From Pyrodictiaceae archaeon (GTDB taxonomy: Archaea; Thermoproteota; Thermoprotei_A; Sulfolobales; WANQ01): 64,000 bases of DNA. The notes beneath the pieces are model-generated. The model saw only the letters and a list, made by a program, of their open reading frames with translations. It was not told the origin of the DNA and ran no database searches. Of this stretch, positions 1 to 8,541 are shown one piece after another (position 1 is the stretch's first letter; every line of letters begins with the position of its first letter). The stretch covers positions 62,001 to 126,000 of the forward strand of contig WANQ01000003.1 of the NCBI GenBank assembly GCA_015521735.1, written 5' to 3'. A program made the position numbers and the translations under genes.

Positions 1-170
1 AGTTTCCAGTTAACACTCTTCCTCGAAAACCTCTTAATGACTACCAAAATATATCACGAGGAGGTGCTACATGTTAGTAGTAGAAGCATAAAAACCCTTA
101 ACTAGGAAATTCCCTAGGACGCTACAAACCATAATGTTAACAATGGCTTCCCATAAGGTAAATTAAGGCA
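1..170. other. Left-edge non-coding stretch; possible 5' end of a leftward gene
   Basis: No complete gene is visible. On the minus strand a frame is open from a TTG at base 47 to the window edge (only about 15 codons), preceded by a TATA-like TTTTTATGC near 86-94, so a leftward gene may start here. This rests on very little sequence. The rest is the upstream region of topA; no clear ribosome binding site precedes its ATG at 171. Confidence 0.3.
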
Positions 171-2237
171 ATGCCTACAACTAGGTACTTATCTCCAATA
201 GGATTAGTTGGTAAGGGGTATAGGTTAATAATAGCTGAGAAGCCTAAGGCAGCTAAGAGAATAGCTGAAGCATTATCTTATGGTAAAGCCCGTAAGTACT
301 ACTATAAAGGTGTTCCATACTGGTACTTTACTCTAGGTTACTCTAAATATGTTGTAGCTTCAGCTGTTGGACACTTATTTACACTTACAACCAGCCTAGA
401 AGGCTTCCCTGTATTTGAATATTATTGGGCACCTATATGGGAAGTCGAGGACAAGGCTAGTTATGCTAAAAAGTACTATGAGCTACTTGCAATCCTAGCA
501 AAATATGCCATAGAATACATTAATGCATGCGACTACGATATAGAGGGCTCAGTTATAGGCTACATGATAATAAGGAGTCTAGGCGATGTTAGAAGAGCTA
601 AGAGAATGAAGTTCTCTAGCCTAACAGATACAGAGCTTAGAAGATCCTTCAACCAGCTAGGTCCTTTAGACACTCCTATGATAGAGGCAGGTCTATGTAG
701 GCATGAACTAGACTGGATATGGGGTATCAATGTTAGTAGAGCATTAATGAGAGCATTACAGAAGACAACTGGTAGGAGAATAAGCCTTAGTGCTGGTAGA
801 GTACAATCCCCTACACTAATAGAAGTTGTACGTAGAGAACGTGAACGCAAACTACATGTACCGAAGCCTAAACCAGTTGTTAGCGTTACAGTACTAATAG
901 GCTCTGAGAAGGTACCAGTAGAACTAGTTGAACCTAAGCCTGAGACACTCATAGAGGCTAGAGAGCTAGCTAAAGCTCTTAAACAACAAGGATTTCTCTA
1001 CGTTTCATCAGTAAGTTATAGTGTTGAGAAGCTTCAACCACCTCCACCATTTAATCTAGGTGATCTACAGTCAGAAGCAGCAAGAATACACGGGTACAGT
1101 CCGTTAACCACGCAGAGAATAGCAGAGCAATTATACCTAGATGCACTAATAAGTTATCCTCGAACCAATAGCCAGAAGTTACCGCCAACACTAAATCACC
1201 TAAAAATACTAGAAAAGATAAGTAGTATAGGAAAATATGGTACACTGATAAGGAAACTAATAGCTGAAACCAAAGGAGTACTAAGGCCTAGGCAGGGAGT
1301 TAAAGATGACCCAGCGCATCCAGCAATATATCCTACTGGTGTTAAACCCGCTAAACTTAGTATACGTCAATGGAGAATATATGACTTGATAGTAAGGAGA
1401 TACTTGGCATGCTTTGCTAAACCAGCAGTAATTGAAGGAATACGTGCACTCTTATTAGGCCCTAAGAAGACATTATTTAAGCTAACCATTAAGTCCCTAA
1501 GATACCCGGGCTGGATAACATATTATCCCTATACACCAATAGAAGCAAGAACAATACCTAAAATAACGAAAGGTATGAGGCTAAAGATAAGTAGAGTAGC
1601 AGTTAAAGTAACATACTCGTCGCCTCCAGAACCCTATACTAGGGCTAAGATAGTTAAATGGATGGAAACAGTAAACATAGGGACTGAGGGGACAAGGGCA
1701 CGTATTGCTGAAACACTATTTGAAAGAAAATACTTGGAGGTAAAGTCGGGTAAGGTAACTGTTACACCATTAGGTTTTGCAGTAGCAGAAGTACTAGAAG
1801 AATACTTTAAAGATCTAACAAGCATTGAACTTACAAGGAAATTTGAACAGTTCATGGAGGAGATAAGATTAGGTAGAAGAAGCCGTAGCCAAGTAGTAAA
1901 TGAAGCTAAGAAAACACTACTAAAACTGTTTACTGAGTACAATAATAGAATAGAGGAAGTAGGATTAAAACTAGGCATTAGCCTAGGACTACTACAGCCT
2001 AAGAAGAAATGTTTACTATGCAGTAGGGAAGCCATAAGTAAGAATCTATGTACATATCACTTACAAGCACTTAACCAAGTAATAGAATCTTATAATACAT
2101 GGCATAAAATACTAGGAATAACATGGAGCGAATACCTGGTAAAACTACTGAAACTTAAAGGTACAGGTGAATGGGTAAAGGATACAGTAAAGGCATTACT
2201 AAGTAATACGATTACCTTGAACCAAGTATACCAGTAA
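171..2237 (+). CDS. topA: Type IA DNA topoisomerase (archaeal topoisomerase I/III)
   Basis: Relaxes negatively supercoiled DNA through a transient 5'-phosphotyrosine break. The 688-residue protein has an N-terminal Toprim domain with the catalytic glutamate (E23 in IIAEKPKAAKRI) and the acidic triad DYDIEG (D121, D123, E125), followed by the type IA core with the active-site tyrosine Y328 in ISYPRTNS. A C-terminal knuckle with C614, C617, C627 and H630 looks like a single zinc-binding site, fewer than the several found in bacterial TopA. Length fits archaeal topoisomerase III-like enzymes. Its 3' end overlaps the convergent signal peptidase gene by 26 bp. Family assignment is firm; whether it acts as a TopA or a decatenating TopoIII in vivo cannot be told from sequence. 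Confidence 0.95.
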   Translation: MPTTRYLSPIGLVGKGYRLIIAEKPKAAKRIAEALSYGKARKYYYKGVPYWYFTLGYSKYVVASAVGHLFTLTTSLEGFPVFEYYWAPIWEVEDKASYAKKYYELLAILAKYAIEYINACDYDIEGSVIGYMIIRSLGDVRRAKRMKFSSLTDTELRRSFNQLGPLDTPMIEAGLCRHELDWIWGINVSRALMRALQKTTGRRISLSAGRVQSPTLIEVVRRERERKLHVPKPKPVVSVTVLIGSEKVPVELVEPKPETLIEARELAKALKQQGFLYVSSVSYSVEKLQPPPPFNLGDLQSEAARIHGYSPLTTQRIAEQLYLDALISYPRTNSQKLPPTLNHLKILEKISSIGKYGTLIRKLIAETKGVLRPRQGVKDDPAHPAIYPTGVKPAKLSIRQWRIYDLIVRRYLACFAKPAVIEGIRALLLGPKKTLFKLTIKSLRYPGWITYYPYTPIEARTIPKITKGMRLKISRVAVKVTYSSPPEPYTRAKIVKWMETVNIGTEGTRARIAETLFERKYLEVKSGKVTVTPLGFAVAEVLEEYFKDLTSIELTRKFEQFMEEIRLGRRSRSQVVNEAKKTLLKLFTEYNNRIEEVGLKLGISLGLLQPKKKCLLCSREAISKNLCTYHLQALNQVIESYNTWHKILGITWSEYLVKLLKLKGTGEWVKDTVKALLSNTITLNQVYQ

Positions 2238-2712
2238 ACATTAATGATAAGTACCCTAGATAGGGTATCTTAAACGTAAACCCGTTAACCTCTACAGCAA
2301 CACCAACAATTCTCTCATAGGGTATTCCAGGGGTTCTAATATCGCTACAAATTCTAATGGGGCTGTATTCATAGAATTGTCTTAGCCTAGAATCATCGTA
2401 TGGATTATTATCACCCTTAGTGCGATAATAGTATCTATCATCAATTCTTACCACGTCAATAACCCTATGTATAATGTATCCCCCACCACATCTCTTATAC
2501 ACAACTACATCTCCAACCCTTATCTCATTTGGTGGTGGCTTATACAATAAGACTATGTCTCCTTCACGGAATAAAGGCAACATACTTGTACCACTAACAA
2601 CAGCCATAGGTGCTTCAGCACCAGTAATATAAGGTGTAAAGAGATTTAACACAACTATTACTAGTATTGCTATAGTTATTCCAACGTATTCTAATACCTT
2701 ACTCTTCTCCAA
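2212..2712 (-). CDS. Signal peptidase I, archaeal/ER (SipW-like) type
   Basis: Membrane-bound S26B peptidase that removes signal peptides outside the cytoplasmic membrane. A transmembrane segment spans about residues 10-28. The catalytic serine is S43 in SGTSMLP, and the general base is H82 in YIIHRV, the histidine that replaces the bacterial lysine in archaeal and ER enzymes. A KGDNNPYDD box follows at about 103-111. A short hydrophobic C-terminal stretch could be a second membrane anchor. It is the last gene of a leftward run from the Trk genes; the 14-bp gap to the zinc-ribbon gene upstream suggests co-transcription. Confidence 0.92.
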   Translation of the reverse strand: MEKSKVLEYVGITIAILVIVVLNLFTPYITGAEAPMAVVSGTSMLPLFREGDIVLLYKPPPNEIRVGDVVVYKRCGGGYIIHRVIDVVRIDDRYYYRTKGDNNPYDDSRLRQFYEYSPIRICSDIRTPGIPYERIVGVAVEVNGFTFKIPYLGYLSLMFTGILGSR

Positions 2713-2726
2713 GACTCTTTACCGTA

Positions 2727-3062
2727 TTACTCTTCTTCCTCTTCCTCGTCAATATCTATTTCAATTATAGGTCCTTCCCTCTTAACTGGTTGCTGAGTAG
2801 CTCCTAATTTTCTTTTACCCTTACTTGTTTCAACTTCAACTTCTCCTCCACCAGTCTTAATCTTACTTACAACAGCTCTCCATTTATGTCCACAGTTAGG
2901 GCATTCATACATGCCCATTATCGTTATGGTTATCCTACCATAGGCATCAGGCATTGGAGCTACTAGTTGCCAAGTCTTATACGGTTTATCAACCTTGGTT
3001 CCACACCGTGGACAAATATTGGGTTCACGCCTTCTTCTAGGCAATCTTTCACCTACGTCCAA
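2727..3062 (-). CDS. Small zinc-ribbon protein with acidic tail
   Basis: A 111-residue soluble protein of unknown function. Two CxxC knuckles, CPRC (about 17-20) and CPNC (about 54-57), would coordinate one zinc ion. A lysine-rich linker follows and the protein ends in a very acidic run (EIDIDEEEEEE). The ribbon plus charged tail resembles nucleic-acid or RNA-polymerase associated ribbons such as TFS and Spt4-like proteins, but no TFS catalytic DE motif is present. It lies between the MscS-like gene and signal peptidase on the same strand. Function is not assigned. Confidence 0.75.
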   Translation of the reverse strand: MDVGERLPRRRREPNICPRCGTKVDKPYKTWQLVAPMPDAYGRITITIMGMYECPNCGHKWRAVVSKIKTGGGEVEVETSKGKRKLGATQQPVKREGPIIEIDIDEEEEEE

Positions 3063-3090
3063 ACCTACTAGTTACTAGATTATATAATTT

Positions 3091-3948
3091 TTAATCCTCT
3101 ACACCTTTGAATTCAACAGCTACATCGTATTCCTCTAACTCAGACAATATTATCATTGTGCTTTCATTTAATAAGTCATCTTTTATTGAGTTGTATAAGT
3201 TTCTAGGAACATTTATTCTTACCTCATAATTAGTTGTATTACCTTCAACTTTAACTACTATTACATCAACATTCATTCCTGGTACACTTCCACGCTTAGT
3301 CTTCGTTCTAATAGCTTCTTTCAATTCTTCAGCAATCTTTATTGTATGACCTAGGGGTATACCACTAACTCTTACATTCAACTTTACTGAAACTTTACGT
3401 GAAGGTGTTTTAATGGGGCTTATGAATACTCTCCTATTTGGTACTCTTACGATTGATCCATCAGGTAATTCTAGTATTATTGACATAGGAGTTATGTCTT
3501 TAACCTTACCCTCGTAACCATCTATTTTAATATATGCGTCTTGTATGATTAATCTACCAGCGAGAATAGTATAATAGCCTATTATGTTAGCAAAAAACTC
3601 CCACATCGAAAATAGTATTGCTGCTAAGATTATGAATAAGGGTATTAATAGGGTTTCCACACCCGTTAATGTGTAAGCTATTGCTATTATGGCTATTATG
3701 TAGGTAACAGTATCTGTTATACTTCTAATTTTCATTCCAACGGGTTTAGCTATTATCCCTCTATATTCAAGTCTACTTACAACTAGGCTTACTATGCGTG
3801 TAATAATTAATGCGACTATTAGTATTATTACTATTTTGAGTAATGCTACTATTAAGGGATTTTGCAGAAGAATTAATAAGTGCTTATAAATGTTATCTAT
3901 TAATGAAACGACTCCAGATAATATTTGAGGACTTGTGGTATTCTCCAA
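3091..3948 (-). CDS. MscS-family mechanosensitive ion channel
   Basis: Predicted small-conductance mechanosensitive channel that opens under membrane tension to release ions and solutes. The 285-residue protein has a hydrophobic N-terminal half with about three membrane segments (roughly 30-55, 72-92, 97-125), then an MscS beta domain with the motif IIQDAYIKIDGYEGKVKDI and the strand VRVPNRRVF, and a mixed alpha/beta C-terminal vestibule domain. It follows trkA with a 7-bp gap, so channel and potassium uptake genes are probably one transcription unit for osmotic control. Confidence 0.88.
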   Translation of the reverse strand: MENTTSPQILSGVVSLIDNIYKHLLILLQNPLIVALLKIVIILIVALIITRIVSLVVSRLEYRGIIAKPVGMKIRSITDTVTYIIAIIAIAYTLTGVETLLIPLFIILAAILFSMWEFFANIIGYYTILAGRLIIQDAYIKIDGYEGKVKDITPMSIILELPDGSIVRVPNRRVFISPIKTPSRKVSVKLNVRVSGIPLGHTIKIAEELKEAIRTKTKRGSVPGMNVDVIVVKVEGNTTNYEVRINVPRNLYNSIKDDLLNESTMIILSELEEYDVAVEFKGVED

Positions 3949-3955
3949 GGGTTAA

Positions 3956-4612
3956 TCACCTAAATGCTTCTATGAAAGAGTCAACTTTATCTCTTCTAAC
4001 CAAGGCTATAATTTCATAACCTGCTTGTAGTTCTAAAGCTTCCTCTGGGTCAATAAATTTTTCTCCATCATATATTGCCAGTATTTTACCAGCATTCTTA
4101 GGATACTTGATTTCGCTTAAGGGTTTGCCATAGCTTCGATCCATTTCAGTTATTGTAAACGATATTAGTACATAGTTACCCGTGAATGCTGGTATAAGTG
4201 TTGAAGCAATGTATTTTCCTTCAAGTAATGATTGTATTAGTTTAGCAGTAATGTATGCCTCATTTACTGGTTCTGCTACTTCAGCATCCTCCATAAGCCT
4301 TGCAACTCTTTCATCTTTTACCCTAGCTATTCTATGAGTTACATTGTATACCTTCGCCATAAGTGCTACGAATAAGTTCACTTCATCTTTATCAGTAACA
4401 GCTATAACAGCATCAAATCTATGTAAGTCTACTTCTTCGTATAGTCTGGGATTGGTTGCATCCATGTGTATGGCCATTACGTCTGCTTCTCTTGTAACTG
4501 CATCGCATTTATCTTTGTCCTTGTCTACTACTATTATTTCATTACCTCTACCAGATAGTTCTCTAGCAAGTTCTTTTCCTACCTGACCTGCTCCTACAAT
4601 TAGTATCCTCAA
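3956..4612 (-). CDS. trkA: TrkA/KtrA-type potassium uptake regulator (RCK_N + RCK_C)
   Basis: Cytoplasmic nucleotide-binding subunit that gates a TrkH/KtrB potassium pore. The N-terminal Rossmann fold carries GAGQVG (about residues 7-12) and an acidic end of beta-2 (VVDKDKDKC), as in NAD-binding RCK domains; an RCK_C domain fills about residues 135-218. The start is a TTG (TTG AGG ATA CTA) seven bases after the trkH stop, indicating translational coupling. Length, 218 residues, is normal for single-RCK TrkA/KtrA proteins. Confidence 0.92.
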   Translation of the reverse strand: MRILIVGAGQVGKELARELSGRGNEIIVVDKDKDKCDAVTREADVMAIHMDATNPRLYEEVDLHRFDAVIAVTDKDEVNLFVALMAKVYNVTHRIARVKDERVARLMEDAEVAEPVNEAYITAKLIQSLLEGKYIASTLIPAFTGNYVLISFTITEMDRSYGKPLSEIKYPKNAGKILAIYDGEKFIDPEEALELQAGYEIIALVRRDKVDSFIEAFR

Positions 4613-4619
4613 GTCCCCG

Positions 4620-6080
4620 CTAACCTCCCCTACCTAGGGCTTTAGCAATAACAACTATAAATGGGTATATTTCAAGGCGCCCTAACAACATTATTACTAT
4701 GTATACAGCTTTAGCTGGGTCGGGCATGTGGGGTCCAGCCAGGCCAACACTGAGACCAGTACATGTTTGTGCACTAGCTGTCTCAAATAATACGTCTACA
4801 AAGCCTACGTTTATGCCTTCGGAATAGTATATGTATGCTGTTATAAGAGAGCCTACAAGTAATGTAGCAATGTATAATACTATGAATACGGCTACCTTGC
4901 GTATAACTTCGTCGGAAACAATGCGTGCACCAATCTTAGGTGCAAAATAGGTTTTAGGAGGTAGTAGTATACGTTTAACCTCCCATCCAACAGCTTTAAG
5001 GAATACAACGAGTCTATAGATCTTAATTCCAGCAGAAGTAGATGAGGTAGAACCACCTATAACCATTAGTGTAACTAGTATTACTTTAACTAGTTCAGGG
5101 TAATCAGTTATGCTAGTGACTTGGAAGCCTGTATTAGTTAAAGCAGATACTGCATGGAATAATGATGATGTATAGAGTCTAAAATCCAGTACGCTAAGAT
5201 TACGTGATAGTATTATGTAGACTATTGCTCCACCAGTAAAGGCTATTATTAACAGTGTTTTCACTTCCACACTCGTAATAAAGTGTTTAAACCCCTCTCT
5301 ACGTAGACGTGAGTAGTCTACAAAGTTAATTGCACCCATAATCATTGATAATATAGCCGCGTACCATACAAATAATGAGTTATAGTACCCGACACTTCTA
5401 GCATGTGTAGAGAATCCTCCAGTACCAACACCTGTCATAGCATGGTTTAGTGCGTCAAAGAAGCTCATTCCAGCAAAATACAATGCTAGAGTAGCTATAA
5501 TAGTTATGTACACGTATATCTTAAGCATTGCGATAACAGTACGCTTAATACTAGGCTCTATTCTCTCCTCACGCCCCTCAGCTAGAGCTAGCCTAGCAAC
5601 TGTTACTCCTCTAGCAAATAACGCGAGAGATATTACAACAACTCCTAAACCTCCAACCCACTGCATTAAACTCCTCCATAAAAGTACTGTTCTCGGCATA
5701 GCTTCAGGGTTAGTCACCATAGTTAGCCCTGTACCCGTAAACCCGCTAACACCCTCAAATAATGAATCCAGCAAAGGCATATTGGTGCTTAAGTGAAGTG
5801 TTATTCCCCCAATAACTGGTATAATTATCCACGCGATTACAGTGAGTACTACAGCATCACCAAGAGTTAAGGGGACTGTAGCACTAAGAATAGTCCTAAT
5901 AATATAGCCTATACCAAGCAATAGTACTCCAAATAACATGAAGTAGGAGGCTACTCTACTCTCACCTATAATGTAGCCGTATAGACCAGGTATTAGCAGG
6001 AATAGAGAGTTAACTAGGATTATACTACCAGTATGGTATAGCATAGTAGCATAGTATGCTAACCTATTACCCCTAACCAT
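4620..6080 (-). CDS. trkH: TrkH/KtrB-family potassium transporter membrane subunit
   Basis: Forms the K+ permeation pathway in the cytoplasmic membrane. Four pore-loop signatures are visible in order: GFTGTGLTM, GVGTGGFSTH, LTNTGFQVTS and AQTCTGLSVG, each with the filter glycine, giving the usual four M1-P-M2 repeats. The reading frame is open to a TTG at 6110, but I place the start at the ATG at 6080: it has a GGAGG about 9 bases upstream and overlaps the preceding gene's stop by 8 bases (ATGGTTAG), a typical coupled junction. This yields 486 residues. The partner trkA follows immediately. Confidence 0.93.
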   Translation of the reverse strand: MVRGNRLAYYATMLYHTGSIILVNSLFLLIPGLYGYIIGESRVASYFMLFGVLLLGIGYIIRTILSATVPLTLGDAVVLTVIAWIIIPVIGGITLHLSTNMPLLDSLFEGVSGFTGTGLTMVTNPEAMPRTVLLWRSLMQWVGGLGVVVISLALFARGVTVARLALAEGREERIEPSIKRTVIAMLKIYVYITIIATLALYFAGMSFFDALNHAMTGVGTGGFSTHARSVGYYNSLFVWYAAILSMIMGAINFVDYSRLRREGFKHFITSVEVKTLLIIAFTGGAIVYIILSRNLSVLDFRLYTSSLFHAVSALTNTGFQVTSITDYPELVKVILVTLMVIGGSTSSTSAGIKIYRLVVFLKAVGWEVKRILLPPKTYFAPKIGARIVSDEVIRKVAVFIVLYIATLLVGSLITAYIYYSEGINVGFVDVLFETASAQTCTGLSVGLAGPHMPDPAKAVYIVIMLLGRLEIYPFIVVIAKALGRGG

Positions 6081-6441
6081 AACATATCTGCCTCCAAACC
6101 ATGAGGACAACTAATTCAATAAACCCGGAGACACCATACCATAGGACATAGTAGAACTTGGAGAAGACAAGTAGTAATCCAAGCAAGTATACCCCCAATG
6201 TAACGGCAAACAATATTATACCACCATTAAGGCCCTTAAGCACTGATATAGTAGAGTAGGTTATTGCTGGTATAATACTAGCAGTTACAAGTACAATTAA
6301 GAATCCTTTCTCACTAGAAAGCTTACCGTAAAGTACTTGTCTAAGAAGAGGAGGAGTCACAGTTGTAAAGAATGTTAGAAGCATTACAGTTCCAAACATG
6401 TCGGCAACATACGTATCAGTCAATAACAACCTACACCCCAC
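6073..6441 (-). CDS. Small integral membrane protein upstream of trkH
   Basis: A 122-residue protein with about four hydrophobic segments (roughly 8-30, 43-66, 72-92, 95-112) and few charged residues, so it is almost certainly membrane embedded. No family recognised. Its stop codon overlaps the inferred start of trkH, and it is the first gene of the leftward potassium/MscS run, so it may be a Trk accessory subunit; that is inference from position alone. Confidence 0.65.
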   Translation of the reverse strand: MGCRLLLTDTYVADMFGTVMLLTFFTTVTPPLLRQVLYGKLSSEKGFLIVLVTASIIPAITYSTISVLKGLNGGIILFAVTLGVYLLGLLLVFSKFYYVLWYGVSGFIELVVLMVWRQICYG

Positions 6442-6505
6442 GTCCTTTAATAAATAAAAACCTTCACATAATCACTTATCTTAAGCATAGGGTAGGGGTA
6501 TTAAA

Positions 6506-7822
6506 ATGCTTGTCTACGAAGTAGAAGAACTATTCAAGATCGAGAAAGTAAAGGCTAGGTGGATTATAGATTCAAGAGCAAGACCTACAGTAGAAGTAGA
6601 CGTAATTACACGTGGAGGAGGATATGGACGTGCAGCAGCACCAGCAGGAGCATCAAGAGGTAAGCATGAAGCCGTAGAAGTAAGAGATGGAGGCAAAGCA
6701 TTCAAGGGCTATGGGGTATTAAAGGCCGTAGAAAATGTGAATAAGATAATAGCTCCAGCAATAATAGGCATGGACTCGCGTAGGCAAAGGGATATAGACT
6801 ATAAGATGATAGAATTAGATGGTACACCCAATAAGAGTAAACTTGGAGGAAACGCTATTGTAGCAACAAGCCTAGCTGTAGCCAAGGCAGCAGCAGACAC
6901 CTATGGTCAACCATTATTTAAGTACATTGGTGGAATAGAAGCTCGTACACTCCCAGTACCATTAATGAATATAATAAATGGTGGAGTACATGCAGGTAAT
7001 GAGCTAAGTATACAAGAGTTCATGATAGCTCCCGTAGGAGCTGATAAATTTAGTGAAGCACTTAGAATAGCAGTAGAAGTATACATGGAGCTTAAGAAGC
7101 TATTAAAGGAAAACTATGGGCCTATAGCAATAAATGTTGGAGATGAAGGAGGCTTTGCCCCACCAATGAAGAATACTAGAGAAGCATTGAATGCCCTAGT
7201 AGAAGCGGTAAGGAGGGTAGGATATGTTCCTGGAAAAGACGTTCTACTAGCACTAGATGTAGCAGCATCACAAGTATTTAATGAATCAGAAAACGTATAC
7301 ATAATAGACGGTAGAAAGTATAGTAGGTCTGAGTTGATAGAATTTTATGAAAGACTAGTAGAAGAATACCCTATAGCAAGTATTGAAGACCCGTTCCACG
7401 AAGAAGACTTTGAAGGCTTTAAAGAACTCACAGATAAGCTAGGATCAAGAATACTAGTAGTAGGAGATGACTTATTCGTAACAAATATTAAGAGGCTTAG
7501 AAAAGGAATAGAGATGGGAGCAGCTAATGCTATACTAGTAAAGGTAAACCAGGTAGGTACATTAACTGAGACACTAGATGTTGTAAGAGAAGCACATAGA
7601 AATGGATACAAAGCTATAATAAGTCATCGTAGTGGTGAAACAGAGGATACAAGTATATCACACATAGCTGTTGCACTAAATACGGGACTCATAAAGACAG
7701 GAGCACCAGCTAGAGGTGAAAGAACAGCAAAGTACAACGAACTCCTACGCATAGAAGAATACCTTGGAGAAGAAGCAATATACCCCGGTACAAAAGTATT
7801 CCCACGTAGAAGCTACGCGTAG
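6506..7822 (+). CDS. eno: Enolase
   Basis: Interconverts 2-phosphoglycerate and phosphoenolpyruvate in glycolysis and gluconeogenesis. The 438-residue sequence shows the substrate loop GASRGKHEA, the metal ligands in LALDVAAS, SIEDPFHEEDF and LVVGDDLFVTN, the catalytic lysine in AILVKVNQVGT and the signature SHRSGETEDT. The extra N-terminal residues before KVKARWIIDSR are modest. ATG at 6506 is used; no strong ribosome site is seen, consistent with a short leader. A box C/D-like RNA candidate lies just downstream. Confidence 0.97.
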   Translation: MLVYEVEELFKIEKVKARWIIDSRARPTVEVDVITRGGGYGRAAAPAGASRGKHEAVEVRDGGKAFKGYGVLKAVENVNKIIAPAIIGMDSRRQRDIDYKMIELDGTPNKSKLGGNAIVATSLAVAKAAADTYGQPLFKYIGGIEARTLPVPLMNIINGGVHAGNELSIQEFMIAPVGADKFSEALRIAVEVYMELKKLLKENYGPIAINVGDEGGFAPPMKNTREALNALVEAVRRVGYVPGKDVLLALDVAASQVFNESENVYIIDGRKYSRSELIEFYERLVEEYPIASIEDPFHEEDFEGFKELTDKLGSRILVVGDDLFVTNIKRLRKGIEMGAANAILVKVNQVGTLTETLDVVREAHRNGYKAIISHRSGETEDTSISHIAVALNTGLIKTGAPARGERTAKYNELLRIEEYLGEEAIYPGTKVFPRRSYA

Positions 7823-7830
7823 CATTCATG

Positions 7831-7896
7831 CCATGTGATGAAGGTTAAAAGCGCAGAGCCCAATAGGCTGTGAAGAAAGCCAGGCTGCTGAAGGTA
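7831..7896 (+). ncRNA. Candidate box C/D sRNA downstream of eno
   Basis: The gap after eno holds a C box GTGATGA (7835-7841), a C'-like TGTGAAG (7869-7875), a 12-base potential guide (7876-7887) and a D box CTGA (7888-7891). The C-to-D length of about 57 bases is typical for archaeal 2'-O-methylation guide RNAs. A clear D' box is missing, flanking complementarity is weak, and no TATA box lies at the expected distance, so it might be processed from the eno transcript. The target was not identified. Confidence 0.45.
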
Positions 7897-7915
7897 ATAC
7901 GATATACGCTTACGC

Positions 7916-8395
7916 CTAAATATTTCTTAGAACTTCTTCTTCAATCATATTAGCGTAGTAGTCTACTAAGCGTTTAGGAGGAATATTAGTATATGTTGAA
8001 CACTCATCAATAGATCTAGACAATGCTTCACGTAACTCTTCAATGTATAGTGCTATTAATGGGTTATCATAGTATTCTTCTAAGAGTTTTTCAACAAGCC
8101 TAATACTAATACTAGCGTTCAATGCGAAAACATTAATGCTGTGAGAGCTAAGTAGGATTTCAACAATTTTATCCATGAGCTTAGACGCATATCTAAGCGA
8201 GTGCAATTCAGCAGGGTCATGCTCGAGTTTATTCAACGCATTGGCTTTTAAGTCAAATAAGTTCTTAAGCTTAAGTGCAAGGTAAATTGCTTCAGCAACA
8301 AGTACGCGAAGAGGTTTAGGCATACGTATTACATCTCTAATCCTATCACTAATTCCATAGTAGTCTATACGTATTTCCTCCGCCAAGTCATGCAT
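7916..8395 (-). CDS. Conserved-looking helical protein, function unknown
   Basis: A 159-residue protein predicted to be almost entirely alpha-helical and rich in Leu, Glu and Ile, with no membrane segment, signal peptide or catalytic motif that I recognise. The ATG at 8395 is divergent from cdvA, with a 119-bp shared upstream region. Its position beside the cell-division cluster could be meaningful but nothing in the sequence supports a role there. Confidence 0.6.
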   Translation of the reverse strand: MHDLAEEIRIDYYGISDRIRDVIRMPKPLRVLVAEAIYLALKLKNLFDLKANALNKLEHDPAELHSLRYASKLMDKIVEILLSSHSINVFALNASISIRLVEKLLEEYYDNPLIALYIEELREALSRSIDECSTYTNIPPKRLVDYYANMIEEEVLRNI

Positions 8396-8481
8396 CCTCT
8401 AGTAAACTAAGATTAACATCATGGAATAGTATAAGACCTATACTCCACATCAACTAATTTGTACCACCTAGACCCCCAGAT

Positions 8482-8505
8482 TTTATAAATCCTTACATGA
8501 TGTAA
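8482..8505 (+). promoter_or_regulatory. cdvA promoter: TATA box plus operator-like dyad
   Basis: A strong archaeal TATA box TTTATAAA lies at 8482-8489, predicting transcription start near 8511. Directly downstream, at 8493-8505, is the dyad TTACAT-G-ATGTAA with 6-base arms, sitting between TATA box and predicted start, where a repressor would block initiation. The element is seen; its role is inferred. Confidence 0.5.
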
Positions 8506-8541
8506 GAATCTCTTTTGAATCCTAGCCTAGGTGTATATGTC

